Both the position numbers and the translations under genes were made by a program. Source: Linnemannia hyalina (taxonomy: Eukaryota; Mortierellomycota; Mortierellomycetes; Mortierellales; Mortierellaceae). Taken from it: a DNA stretch of 64,000 bases. Positions 1 to 10,846 of the stretch are shown piece after piece; the first letter of the stretch is position 1, and each line of letters begins with the position of its first letter. The stretch spans positions 1,302,001 through 1,366,000 of the forward strand of contig JAHRHY010000013.1 in NCBI GenBank assembly GCA_019671135.1, read 5' to 3'. The notes beneath the pieces are model-generated. The model searched no databases. It was not told where the DNA came from and saw only the letters and a program-made list of their open reading frames with translations.

Positions 1-254
1 CTTTCCTCTTTTCCTTGTCCCCCCTTCTCTTGTCTTTCTCCACCCTGCCTTTCACTTCACGTTATTGCTCTCTTCTCTCCAACGCATACCCGGTGAAAAC
101 TCGCTAGCAGCAGCCATGCCAGACACTATACCAATGGGCCAAACCATATCGCCATTCAGCTTGGCATCAATTCATCGTAACTCATGTGTATGTCAGCACA
201 TCGGTCATCACAATGGCAACAAAAGAAGAATAGCCAAGAAGGAAATTAGCGAGC

Positions 255-1640
255 GGTAATGGAATTAAGATAGACGGTGTACTCGACGACGATGACGAGT
301 TTGACGTGATTTATCGAGATGAAGATGCTGAATCGTTGAAACCTTCCGACACCAAAAGAAAATGCTATTTCGCGTTCATCGATGGACATGTCGGCTTATT
401 TATGAACGAGACGAATCTCTTGTTAGATTCGTCCAAAAAATACGACTGAAATCGAGTTCTTTCGTAGACTGGACAAAAAAGAAAATCGGGAAAAGCAACG
501 ATACACGAGAAATATACTCGTGTCAAAGTGGTAGCAAAAAAAAAAAAAAGAGCTCTACATTATCTCAAAGCTGAAATAATATGTGAAAAAGGCAATAAGG
601 AATGGGCAGCGTGGTATCGCTACTCGACCTTTTCTTAGCAATTTTGTCAAAGAATCCCATCGACAATACTGTGTATCGGCAACTTTGAACAGTAAAATAA
701 AGGTCTTCATCATCGTCACCAAAGTGAATCATCGGAGCAGGAGGTCGGTTGTTCAGTTCTCGAAGCGTCTAGTAGCAATAACAAAATAATAGACACGCTT
801 GCTTGGTGCTGAAAAGAGTCTGGAGTAGCAATCCCTGGAGTGAAACTTTCAGTCTACCTCCAAGGGCATCCTCTCGACATCCATATAAAGCACAGGTGTA
901 ATTAAATGTCATCAATGGGTTAATACAAGAACCGTCATGTCATATGCTAGGCCTCATAAGAACACCAGGGCAGCCGCAAAACTATAAGGTCAAGGTGGAA
1001 CGCCTGACTGAAGAGGTGTAATATCAGACCCTTATACCGGATCTAATTGTTGCCCTGACATCTTCCACCTCCAAGGACCCTGTCCCAACTCCACAACCAA
1101 CACCAAATCCTCAGGATCGCTTGGCGACCCACCCAAACTTATCGTCTTTCGCTAAGGAGACCGTCATTTCTTCACGCATTATCGCATCCAACACAACATG
1201 TTTGACACCACAGTTTGCGTTGCTTCGGAAGCCGCCAGAAGCCGTCAAAGTGCCACTGCCCAAGAAGGTTGACACGTCCGACTCCTTCTTACTCTACCCC
1301 GATCACGACTACAAAAGGGGAAAAGATGATGGGAGAAAAGGGTACGTCCTCCGTGACATCTATCAAGTCAAATCATGGCACAAAATGATGGTTGAAAGAG
1401 AATTTGTAAAGACTGAACGACTCTTGTTGTATTTCCACGCTCGATTCTATTCTGGCTCCTGTTACCAAGAGCAATAGCGGTCAAAGGAGATATGCAGCGA
1501 CTTCAGAACAACGAAAAAGAAGAAGCAGGTGATAGACGAGTGAACGAGTACGAACTAGGGCGCGAGGAACGAATGCTAGTCAACACTTTTTTAATAAAGG
1601 CAACTGGCTTGAGGAACTGCTCAGTATGAAGGTTGCTATT
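255..1640 (+). pseudogene. Decayed coding remnants, family not recognised
   Basis: Several short stretches read like former protein-coding sequence but do not form a gene. From about 263 to 447 one frame is open and begins with an acidic run (DDDDEF). From about 960 to 1477 a second frame reads well across an in-frame TAA at 1019-1021, with a Pro-rich linker near 1085-1110 and a charged C-terminal part. An ATG-started 45-residue ORF at 1492-1629 follows in another frame. Stops and frame changes between these blocks point to decay rather than introns. I do not recognise the family; a transposon or effector gene are both possible. Low confidence. Confidence 0.25.
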
Positions 1641-2794
1641 TGAGCCGTGGTGAGTGCTTAATATCCTTTCTTTGTGAATGGTCTATTAGTACGCAAGGAC
1701 GACGTAATATCAGAGTTCTTTCGCCTCTCGAAACAAGACCGTGACACAGACTTCGGTAGGAGGTGTATCATCCGTCTCCATACCAGCACCAATGATGACT
1801 AGGAAGAAGGATAGGTGTGAAATAGGGAAATAGGAAAACGGGAAGGTTAGCGAACGACGTCAAAAATCACAAGTGGGGAATCACTCTTGTTGCCATGCAA
1901 ACTTTACCTTGTTCGGGGCGTTCGGTTGTCAATGTAACATTCATTGAACGATAGCCGAAGACGCATCCACCATCAGGTTCGCCCACTTGCATGTCCATTA
2001 AAGATGTGAAGTCCTCACCCTTCACCAAGAAAATCGAGAAATCGAACAGAACCCGTTGGTCGATATCTCTAGTCTATTGAAACGACAACAAATCCATAGA
2101 GTTTTAAGTAAATATACGTACCTTTCCATACCACAACAACAACAACAACAACAACAAGCTATCTCAACAGCACACATCGCTAAATGCTTAGAAGTAATAG
2201 GTTTCTTACATTTCTTGTAAGTGTAAAGATGACATTACTGCGGCCAACTTGCACAAGTTGACTGTTGAGAGTGGGCTGGTGGGGTGGTGGTGGCCAGGGC
2301 ATAACCCATTCGCGGTGCACGACAGTAATGGTCTCACCATGGGATTTGGGAAGTGTTGGGTTTGACATGTTTGAGATATAATAACGAGAGGGGCAAGGGA
2401 GAAGGAAGGAGCAGACAGCAAGGAACAAACAGAAAAGGATTGGAAAAGGAATTGTTCACGCAAGATATGGTGATATCTTGGAGAAATATGTGGCTTTCGA
2501 TCACTGGATGCTGATGACAGTCCAGATAGACTACTAGTCTCGCGGCCAGTGTGTGGTTGTGGTACTGATTACAAGCCTTTGCGCAGTTAAGGGATATTTC
2601 GGTTTCATTGGCCACCAAAGCTTGGTACGAGAACTTCCACCACACAAGAGTGAAGGATCGGCCGCAATACTATCGGTTATTCTCCCCTCACGTTTAAGAA
2701 CATTAGTCTAAAACATGAACACGGAATGTGCGCGCATGTTTTATTATCCCCTATAATCGATACCAATGTTGTTATTAGCGTTTTATAGTGGTGC
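1641..2794. other. Intergenic stretch with a short CAA repeat
   Basis: No gene is supported here. A CAA trinucleotide run of about nine units lies at 2132-2158. Minus-strand ORFs between 2180 and 2645 overlap in several frames without splice or codon support. Confidence 0.4.
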
Positions 2795-3194
2795 CTATTC
2801 AATTGTGTAAAAGAGAGTGGAGCAACGGCGATGTGGCAACATGCAAAAATGAACCTTGCAGGTCGGGCAGTACCAGTTGGTTAGGGTTTTTATGTTGAAA
2901 TGGCCATTGCCATATAGTGTCTTGGTGGCAGGAGTAACAAATTGATTTTTCGCAGCAGTGTCTAAGAAGAGAATTGATGACATGCACATTCTTATTGACC
3001 ACTTTTTTGTCGCCGTTCGTCCTACATGAACGCTTCCTGATGTTGGATCGGTACCAACTCCCACGCCAGCTTGACTCGAAAGTCCTCGTGGGAAATGGTC
3101 CTCCTCCGTTCAATATAGATCCTATAAGAGCTGACGATAGAGGCGTCGAGGTGCCAGAAGAATAGGGATATATATGGAGGCCTTTCAAGTCCAA
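2795..3194 (-). pseudogene. Possible remnant of a piggyBac-like transposase C-terminus
   Basis: Two overlapping minus-strand frames carry a cysteine-rich tail. One frame has an HCC...CYSC segment. The next has WYCPTCKVHFC followed by RRC and a stop after FYTIE. Read together across one frame change they resemble the C-terminal zinc-ribbon of piggyBac-derived (PGBD) transposases, which ends in C-x2-C...YC-x2-C-x4-C...C. The DDE catalytic core is not visible upstream, where an F-box gene lies. The family link is a pattern-based guess; a chance Cys cluster is the alternative. Confidence 0.22.
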
Positions 3195-3439
3195 ATTATC
3201 ATATGGTGTTTGTTACATCTCTGCAGGTCATGGCGATAACCACAGCGACCATTAGATAAGAATGTGTGTTTGATATCAACCATATAAAAGATTCTGATGA
3301 GTGGTACTTGTATGTGATCACCAAAGGCACTTGTAATCCTTATTCTCCTGGGCTTGGATCAAATGGAGTTGGTCATTTGCTTTAATGCGGCTCATTTTGA
3401 TGCGGATCATACGAAAAAAGAAAAAGAAAGAGAAAGTAA

Positions 3440-5182
3440 TTATCGGAAGCGGATGTTGACACCACACTCAAGAACTCTGGGATCAGACCCATAGACCCGG
3501 CCAGGAGGGATATTGGTCATCCGTCCATTCGTCACTCCCAGAACATGATATAGATTAGGCCAATTCCTCTGCATCCACCACAACTCATTCACTCCAATCC
3601 GGTGCTCCATATTCTGCACCTGCAAATACTGCATCCCCTTCACTCTCGATAGAACTCCCATCCCACTCTCAAGGCTCACCTCCAAACAATTCGACTGCCA
3701 CTTGCTGTCATAATAAACCTGTTTCCCATCCACAACTCTCTTCTCCAGCCAATTGGATCGAGTATCGTACCCCAGTCGCAACTCTTCCAGACAGCTCAAC
3801 CCAGCAAGTAAACCGTAGATTTTCCTCTGCACCCTCCGACTCTCCTCCATCGTCCCGCTGTGTAATGGCGTTCCTGCAGGGATAGGGTCACCCCTGAAAT
3901 CAATCCTGACATCCGGTCGAGGGATCCCTCCAAACTGGATATGAAGACACCGCAGCCAACGACACCTCCAGGGCAACAGCAGCGATGGGTCTGTGACGGT
4001 CAGAATCGGATAATAAAACGATCGAAAGATCCGCAGGTCTCGACCATGATGGAGAATCTCCTCGATATCCTGACTCGGCATCATTTGGGCAAACTCGACA
4101 TAGACCTTTTGGAGTCCACGTACCCTTGCTGCTGCCTCGGCAATGGCTCGACTCGTTTCCGGCATGGACGCCAAGGTCGGACAGACTTCAAGGTCGATCG
4201 ACTGCCAGATCTCCTGCATCCCTGTATTGTCCTGCACTCCGAGATTCGATATCGCCTTGGCCAATTCTCGATCGAGCCGGATGTTATTGATTTCGTCGCT
4301 GTTGAGGAACCTCGCTAAGACGTGAACGCCAAGCGTCCTGCGAACAATGTCAACAATCGCCTCGTGCTTGAAGATCCACGGAGTTCGGTTGCCCTGCCAA
4401 AACATCCAATAGTCCACAATCTCCAAGTTGGGACATCCTTGAAGAAAAGTCGTCAGGATTGCAGGCAAGATGGAGTTGGAGGTATCCGTCCAGTCGTCCT
4501 CTGCAAAGTGGAAACATTTCAGCTTTGGGTGAGTCCTGCTTCCCTTGACAGGTCCTGCTAGAGTCATCGCAGCCAGATCCTCCTTGATGGCAATGGCATC
4601 GGACGAACAGTTGACACCCAGAGTCAGCGTCACCAACTCGGACGAACAGGTCTCTAGAAACTCCCTGATGACGATAGGTCGAACAACGGGCTCGTTATCC
4701 TTGAAGAGATTGAGCGATTGGAGTCGAGGCAGGTAGCGGGCAATTGTCATAAGCAAAAAATCGACAGGTTCTTGGTTAATATTGCCAACGGTCAGATGGC
4801 AGAGATTGAGGCTGTGTTCCAGGAGGCAGATCAACGGGGTAAGGTTGATGATTTGATCCTTGTAGTACTGCCAACGGACGAAAAGAGTGTTCAGATCCAA
4901 TCTGGTGTCGAGTGCCTCTAGTGCGTCGAGTACGAGCGCCTTTTGGGAGCGAACATAGACCGTCTTGATGTGCTGTGCGTTACGTTTCAGTCCTGCTTGT
5001 TCACTGTCGCTGGCAATGGCCTTGACCCACTTCTCGTCGGTAATGGAGAGTGTGTGATAGAGATACGGAGTCCAGTGCTCGTTCTCTTCCTTATTGACGA
5101 GTGCCAGACTGGCAAAGTCCGAGTCGTCCAGTTCCAGGATGATTTGATCCCTTAGTTCGACAGGCAGCACAGACAGCAGCAT
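3440..5182 (-). CDS. F-box/LRR-type protein, 580 aa, single exon
   Basis: The likely product is an F-box protein, a substrate-recognition subunit of SCF ubiquitin ligases. The N-terminus has the F-box core: LPVELRDQIILEL, then a DFASLALVNK segment and a TPYLYH turn within the first 45 residues. The rest is a leucine-rich, irregular LRR-like solenoid with recurring 'L..L.L' blocks and Cys/Trp-rich turns, ending in NIRFR. The ORF is open 60 codons further upstream, but that part is basic/Pro-rich leader sequence. The Met at 5182 directly precedes the F-box and is chosen as the start. No introns are needed. It belongs to the same broad class as the genes at 51056 and 63409, but its N-terminus differs. 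Substrate unknown. Confidence 0.8.
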   Translation of the reverse strand: MLLSVLPVELRDQIILELDDSDFASLALVNKEENEHWTPYLYHTLSITDEKWVKAIASDSEQAGLKRNAQHIKTVYVRSQKALVLDALEALDTRLDLNTLFVRWQYYKDQIINLTPLICLLEHSLNLCHLTVGNINQEPVDFLLMTIARYLPRLQSLNLFKDNEPVVRPIVIREFLETCSSELVTLTLGVNCSSDAIAIKEDLAAMTLAGPVKGSRTHPKLKCFHFAEDDWTDTSNSILPAILTTFLQGCPNLEIVDYWMFWQGNRTPWIFKHEAIVDIVRRTLGVHVLARFLNSDEINNIRLDRELAKAISNLGVQDNTGMQEIWQSIDLEVCPTLASMPETSRAIAEAAARVRGLQKVYVEFAQMMPSQDIEEILHHGRDLRIFRSFYYPILTVTDPSLLLPWRCRWLRCLHIQFGGIPRPDVRIDFRGDPIPAGTPLHSGTMEESRRVQRKIYGLLAGLSCLEELRLGYDTRSNWLEKRVVDGKQVYYDSKWQSNCLEVSLESGMGVLSRVKGMQYLQVQNMEHRIGVNELWWMQRNWPNLYHVLGVTNGRMTNIPPGRVYGSDPRVLECGVNIRFR

Positions 5183-6366
5183 GGTTGTAGGGGATCTCAG
5201 GGGTGGTGAAGAAGGGTGCGGAAGAAAAGGGAGAGAAAGGGAGGGCCTTTCTTTTGTATATATTACACGAACAAAGCGACGCAGTAAACGATACCAGTGG
5301 CAAAAATAGAGTTTTGTTAGCATGGTCAGCACACGCCGCTTTTTCTTCCTTCTTAATTTCACACGCCTTGATGTCCTTCACACTTTTTGCCAGACAAACC
5401 CAACTTTTCCTCTTCTTCGCCATGAAGACGACAGTGTGCACGCTTGTGGTTGGTAGAGTGAAAACACCGTTTATTGTTTTGTGCTTTCGTTGTGTGAATG
5501 AATGGTGGTGTTGAAACCACTGTGTGTGTGTCGAGGCGCAGGTAGACGGATATGGATAAGGGGAAGACAGCTTGGAGAAAGGGAAGAGTGGTTTGAGTAA
5601 GAGAGAGAGAGAAAGAACGAAAAAAGCATGCGCGGTCATGATCCCACTTGCAATTTGAAGCCAAGATGAAAATGGGATCAAAACTGTTTCCTTGTATAGT
5701 TAGCCCCTGCAGATATGTTGCTTTGGAAGAGAGAACGAGGGTGAGAAAGAGAGCGGAGTCGTGTTTTGGAGAAGGGACAGCTGATGTGGGGGTTAAGAGA
5801 GACTCATGAGACTTCCAGAGCAGGTATTGACTCTGATCCGCTGGGCTGCATAGAAAAAGGCAATCAACTCTAGGCAACGTGCTTGCTAGCCAGTGCAACT
5901 GCCCCGCTTCGCTACCATTACGCGTATTGTCTTAAAGACGGAGGCAAGAGAGCTGGCTCAAGAATAAAGACAAGGGGAAAGGAAAGACTGTTTATTTTTT
6001 CGTTCGCACTCGCCCTTCTAAAGAGACCCACTCGCGTATATATAATCAACCAAGAAATGGGTTCCCCTCTACCATAAGCCTCTACCTTCTAGCATTCAAC
6101 AACCAGTCAACCTCCAAAAGACAAATAGCCAGCCTCACCCCCCTCTCTCTCTCTCTTCCCACCTTCTTTGCTTGCAAACACCTTTGTGGTAAAAAAAAAA
6201 GTAGGCCTCTCAGATCTTGCTTGTGTCTGTGCGTTATTTTGATCACCTTGCACAAGTGAAAACTGAATTAACATACTTGACCTCCTCTCGCTTCCAATCC
6301 CCTACCATTTCGTTTCAATAGCCCACTGCACCCAAACCATCACACACATACCAACCTTCCCAAAAA
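5183..6366. other. Divergent intergenic region
   Basis: This lies between the F-box gene (-) and the Cys-rich gene (+). It holds GA-rich and CT-rich tracts (about 5600-5620 and 6140-6160) and a TATA-like element at 6037. The ORFs here have no splice or codon support. Confidence 0.5.
6037..6045 (+). promoter_or_regulatory. TATA-box-like element
   Basis: TATATATAA lies about 320 bases before the ATG of the Cys-rich secreted-protein locus. The spacing leaves room for a long leader. Assignment to that gene is inference. Confidence 0.4.
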
Positions 6367-6886
6367 ATGACCTTCCACTCCCGCAAACACCTCATAACCC
6401 TCCTCACCGTCCTCCTCGCCAACACAAACCCAGCAACAACTTAAGACCAAAGAACGATGCGCGATCGAGGGACAAAACAAGTTCTGCAACGTCCTAGGAG
6501 ACGATGTCTGCCCGCCCTGTTGGGTTCCTCAGTCAGACCACTATACGTGCCACAGCAAAAACAGCAGTTGCCTTCCTGGGGTGTGGGACCGTGAATCCCA
6601 GATTTGCGGAGATGCGAGGCGAGGGTGCTCGGCGGGAGGCTGCCCGGAAAAGTGGTAGCGGCAGTAGCGGTGACAGAAGCAATGGCAATGATAGGAGTAT
6701 CAGTGAGAGCGGTAGGAGTGGGAGTGAGGAGGATGGGAAGCGGGAAAAGACAGGCCCGGAAACACGAGTGCGGTGTGCAAGAGTAAATGTCCTCCTTGTT
6801 GGGAGAAGCGTGGGATGTATTATTCCTGCAAAGATAAAGTCGATGGCCACTGTCGGTTGGAAGAGATCGAGACAGTCTACATCTAG
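6367..6886 (+). pseudogene. Secreted two-module Cys-rich (CPPCW) protein, frame broken
   Basis: An ATG at 6367 opens a 25-codon signal-peptide-like segment: basic start, then a Leu/Val-rich core ending in LLTVLLAN. It stops at 6442-6444. One frame over, from about 6443 to 6658, is a Cys-rich module with CPPCW-x8-C-x6-C. At about 6770-6886 a second module, in the same frame as the first, reads CPPCW-x8-C-x7-C and ends at TAG 6884-6886. Between them lies a purine-rich 99-bp segment (6655-6753) with stops in the module frame; a third frame there encodes Ser/Gly/Arg/Glu. That segment begins GT and ends CAG and its removal keeps frame, so it could be a poor intron. The break after the signal peptide has no acceptable intron (25 or 37 bp only) and looks like an indel. 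Either a pseudogene or a base error. Function unknown. Confidence 0.5.
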
Positions 6887-7612
6887 CCGTTTCTCTTTCG
6901 CTTCTCTTTATTTTTTTCGTCACTAACATCCGTTGGGTTATGGCTGAACGTCTTTAAGTCAGAACCCGTGCTAGAACGCGACGATTACCGCCTTTTCCGA
7001 TTTTTAGTTGAGTACAAATAGATCCTCGGATCCTGAATCATACTACGTGGGGTTATCTTGCAGAGCGGAAAGGCTTTGTGAGGTTCCTGCTAATGTTAAT
7101 TTCAAATATTGGAAGAAATAAATCCATTGCAGACGACTTTAATTGAACGGGGTATTGTAATCAGTAGAGTAGCCTTGTTGCTACGATCTGCTGAGATTAA
7201 GCCCATTGTTCTATAGATTTGTTCGTTAGAACAAACTTCATTTTCTTCTTTTTTTCATGCACTAAAGTTAAGAGTAGTTAATCAAATATGGCCATTAGAA
7301 GTTCGCCAGTCATCAAGTGTCTCGTGTATGCTACGGTCTGTGTGTAACATTGGCGATGGAAAGAAGAAAAATCTTCTTTCATATCGTATATACTGCTGCT
7401 TTTGTAGCACTCGCCTTGGAAAGAAGATGACTGGCTTGTGGCAGCCAAGCGTTCATAGCGACGCTGCTTTTTGACCCTTCGATGTCGGCTCTTTCAATTC
7501 TTGCTTCATTAGTTCGAGATAGCATTGTGATACTTTGTTAACTTGTCAAAGTTTATTCTGTGTTTATGGGGTAGAATGAAATGGCCACAGTCGAGTTGGT
7601 CTTGAGAGCACC
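6887..7612. other. Intergenic, no gene seen
   Basis: AT-richer sequence with stops in all frames. The end at about 7566-7612 holds the frame-shifted tail of the LRR gene that lies next to it on the minus strand. Confidence 0.5.
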
Positions 7613-8143
7613 TTAGACAGCGCCAGAGCTCTGTTGGCTCCGATTGAGTTGTTCCTCCAAGTTCAAAGTGGTCAGAGTTGAGGTGGTCTTGAGTGCCCCA
7701 GACAGCGCCTGAGCTCCATTTTCACCGATCCAGTTGTTCTGCAAGCACAAAGTCGTCAGGTTCGAGTTGGTCTTGAGTGCCTTAGATAGCGCCTGAGCTC
7801 CGTTGGATCCGATCGAGTGGTCCTCCAATTCCAAAATGGTTAAAGTCGAATTGGCCATAACGCTAGAAATTACATTGTCCTGTGCAGAGCTTGATGATAG
7901 TTTTTTATAGGCCGAACCCTGAATCATTAGGCATTGAATAAGGTGCTTGTGTCTCTCGCCAGATTCCATGCTGGGGCCAAATTTCGACAACACGACAGAG
8001 TTGTAGAGTGGCGGTGTAAATGAGTCGTTCCAATCCTGACTTACACGCGGACAGGTTGCGAGGTCTTTGAGGCCAAGGCTGCTGGCTATTCTCGAGCGAA
8101 TCTCATGTAGATCGAGGGCATGTGTCCGGGACATCGTAGTCAT
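7613..8143 (-). CDS. Truncated NLRC3-like LRR protein, 176 aa
   Basis: The N-terminal half has the layout seen in fungal RNI-like LRR proteins: LDLHEIRSRIASSLGLKDLA, then CPRVSQDWND and a TPPLYNSVVLSKFGPS turn, similar to a degenerate F-box. It is followed by RNI-type repeats of about 28 residues: 'L..LEL..NSIG.NGAQALS.ALK.NS.LT' appears twice, then a third begins and breaks. The third repeat continues in another frame (7566-7612) as GANRALALSK before a stop, so the array was shortened by a frameshift. Members of this family usually have many more repeats. Start at 8143 (MTTMSRTH) or 8134 (MSRTH); the ORF extends upstream to 8206 with a low-complexity leader. Probably a decaying paralogue. 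Confidence 0.55.
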   Translation of the reverse strand: MTTMSRTHALDLHEIRSRIASSLGLKDLATCPRVSQDWNDSFTPPLYNSVVLSKFGPSMESGERHKHLIQCLMIQGSAYKKLSSSSAQDNVISSVMANSTLTILELEDHSIGSNGAQALSKALKTNSNLTTLCLQNNWIGENGAQALSGALKTTSTLTTLNLEEQLNRSQQSSGAV

Positions 8144-8805
8144 AAAAGGTGGAGAATGCGACAAGCGTGACAGGAATGATGATGAGCACAGTGATGATGG
8201 TATCACAAGAAGGTACTAATAACAAAGCAGGAATTAGGAAAACAAAGAGGTTGGAATGAAAGGCACAAAGTAAAGAAGATGAGTAAAACGACAGTGATGT
8301 TAGGTATGAAGTAGTCCATGACGCGAATAAAGATATAAAGGAGGACAAACACTAATCTTTGCATCAATTGCTCTCTAATGTGCAAATATGACACAGAGTT
8401 CATGCAGCTCATACGATTGAACTCGACCAGAGCATTATATAATTGTCACGAAGAAGCTACCACCTTTTCGAGACAACAGCTTACCGTGGCATACAGCTAA
8501 CAAACGGAGGTGGAGTTCAGAAGAGGCAACAATGTGGGAGTAGCAGGTGAAAATGAGTGAATGAGGGTGAGATGAAGTTGAGGTGAAGAGAAAGAGAAAG
8601 AGATGGTATTGATGATAATGTGTGTGAAGATGACGAGAAGAATTAAGAGTGGTGGCAACAGCGAGCGATATGAGTGAGAGCGGAGGCAACAATGGAGAAG
8701 GCAGCGAGAGTGCAATAGCGGTGACGAGAGAAAGAGACGCGCCTTATACTGTGTCGACTTTCTGCCACCGCTCTCAAAATTCAAAACTGTCCGCAACGCC
8801 CCCAG
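8144..8805. other. Intergenic, GA-rich
   Basis: This separates the LRR gene (-) from the decayed duplicate (+). The 8560-8750 part is purine-rich (GAGAAAGAGAAAGAG). No ORF here has coding character. Confidence 0.45.
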
Positions 8806-10846
8806 TTACGGTATAGACTCTCACTGGGCCTCCAACTCCAACAACGATACCAGCAACCTGACAGTACTCCAAGGCGGTCACAGCGTCACAAGTACAGCTA
8901 CTGTACTCGTCGCTCCTTCTCCACCACCTCAAGTCTACGAGCCTTTTGCGAGCACAATGGTCGACGACCTCAACCCTTGGTCTAGTCAGGATTTGGTTGG
9001 CGATGATCTCACAGCATCACTGTCGGAGCTTGCACCCCTAGACTTTTCCAATATTCACTTTCAGGATGACTTGTTCACCGTCGACAAAACCGAGATTGCT
9101 GAGGCCCATGAGGGAGATACTACCATTACAGACAAAGCCGGCGGTACTGAGGAGCAAGTCATCCGAGCTGAAGGTGATACCATGGACACCGGAAGCGAAA
9201 CTACTGATATCAAGGAGATTGCCACCGAAACTGACGATATCGAGGTGGATCTCTCCCCTGCGAAGCGCCACAAGAAGGACTCCAGTTACCACGAAACTTA
9301 TCCATCTCCAGCTTCCAGTGGCTTGAAGCGCAATCGACCTTCACAAGCCAACCCTCGATCCTCCACTACCTTCCCAAACGACCAGCCAGGCATCCACTCA
9401 GCTCGAGGGATCTCATTTAATCCGTTCAATCACACGTCCCCTTCAAGAGTTATTCGCTCCGCTCAAAAGAAAAGGATCCCTTCCCATACCCAGAGGTTCA
9501 GTCATGGACGACTTCGTGGATCTACTTCTCCTGCACAAACGTCGCCGCGTCACATTCTTGCGAAAGAGTTAGAGGATAACAAAGGCGACATCAGTATGTT
9601 CGAGCAAGACTGTCCCACTCTCCCATATTTCACGACCGACAGAGCAGTACGGAGCAGTATGCCTGTTTGTGATCAATACGTGACCAAGGACAATGTCTCC
9701 TCAATCCACTCCAACTATAACATACTCGGTCTTTCCTCTTCATCGCCGTCCATCAGTTTCGCCTCCTTTTCCCCTTCCTCGTTCTCATCGCCTTCTGTCA
9801 TCCAGAATATCCGATATCAAGACAGTCAGGAGAGCTCAACTTGTAGCCTGCAGGACAACACTACAGAGTCTCTCGAGACGACGGACCAACACTTTGTCGC
9901 TCATTGCTGCCGTTGTCCGACCTGGACAAGATCAACGAAACCCTGCATAAGTTGGGACTGGAAACAGAGAGGCACACCCACAACATTGACATCTTCAACA
10001 CCCTCCTCAACATCCACTCCTGGATTGTCAAGGTTTCACAGCAGTTCTACAAGCTCGGCCTCGATACAAGTCTCCCAATCCTCCCTTTTCTTTCAAACTT
10101 GACGGCCTCGTCCAACGAAGAGACTGCTACGGATATTACGCCTCCAACCCTGGCCGGCAGAAATCGACCTCCGTTGACACTGGCAGATCTTGAATCACCA
10201 GAAGGATACCAAGATTCGCCGATCAATCTGAACTCCAAACACGATCAGAAGCATGCGGCTAGACCCGAGCAGCTTTCGAGGCGTATCGATCGACACACAC
10301 AGGGTCAACATCAGCAGGAACCCAAACTTCACGACATGTGGGCGCAGCACGTCGGGTTCCCGGTGTTTGGAGCTCAGGTTGCTCCAAGTGAACATGAGCA
10401 GTGGACACAAAGACTATACCCAAGGGAAGCTTGCGATGGGGGCCTGGCCCATCGAGACCAAGACCAGCCCTGTTGATATCGTCAGCCATGTATGCAATAC
10501 TCAAGCGCTCTCCCAATTTGCCAGCCCAGATCAAGTTCGTCCCCGATGGAACCATTCGTAGGACATTCATCAGCGGGCTTTGAATCCGCGACACGAACAG
10601 GTCTTCCTTCCTCCTGGATTCGACTTGTGGGCTTAGGCCAACACTGTAATAACGGATTGGCCACGATTATCAACCTTTTCTATTCTTTCTTCTTTGCTCA
10701 ATAACAGATAACATTCGACATCAAATAAAAACAAAAACTGCCTCCAGATGAAGGAATGGACATGTCATTGTGGCGAAGCAATTTTCGAATTATGTCGAGA
10801 GAGAATTCTGGGTGGGATAGTTCAGTTGCAGTAGCCCTATTCAAGG
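8806..10846 (+). repeat. Copy A of a long inverted duplication (partner 29713-31560)
   Basis: The sequence matches the reverse complement of 29713-31560 almost base for base over the coding part and about 200 bases of 3' flank. Similarity starts abruptly at about 8806-8812 and fades after about 10846. The two copies are about 19 kb apart and in opposite orientation. Confidence 0.85.
8812..10636 (+). pseudogene. Decayed copy of the 602-aa gene at 29882-31690
   Basis: Compared with the intact copy, this lacks the 5' end (about the first 47 codons, the basic N-terminus). The first usable ATG is 8957. A one-base deletion near 9864, where the intact copy has ACTACCAGGG and this has ACTACAGAG, shifts the frame. 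Homology then continues from about 9904 in the next frame to about 10401. An extra segment of about 160 bases (10402-10561) interrupts the C-terminus. The last residues (...PPGFDLWA, stop 10634-10636) resume after it. Translation from 8957 would give a 381-residue protein with an unrelated tail. Many silent differences but little change in the protein suggest that the duplication was followed by loss of constraint here. Confidence 0.85.

Noticed and set aside
2132..2158. CAA repeat considered as a CRISPR-like or other array
   Set aside because: It is a simple trinucleotide run with no spacers. Similar runs encode Gln/Asn elsewhere in the window.
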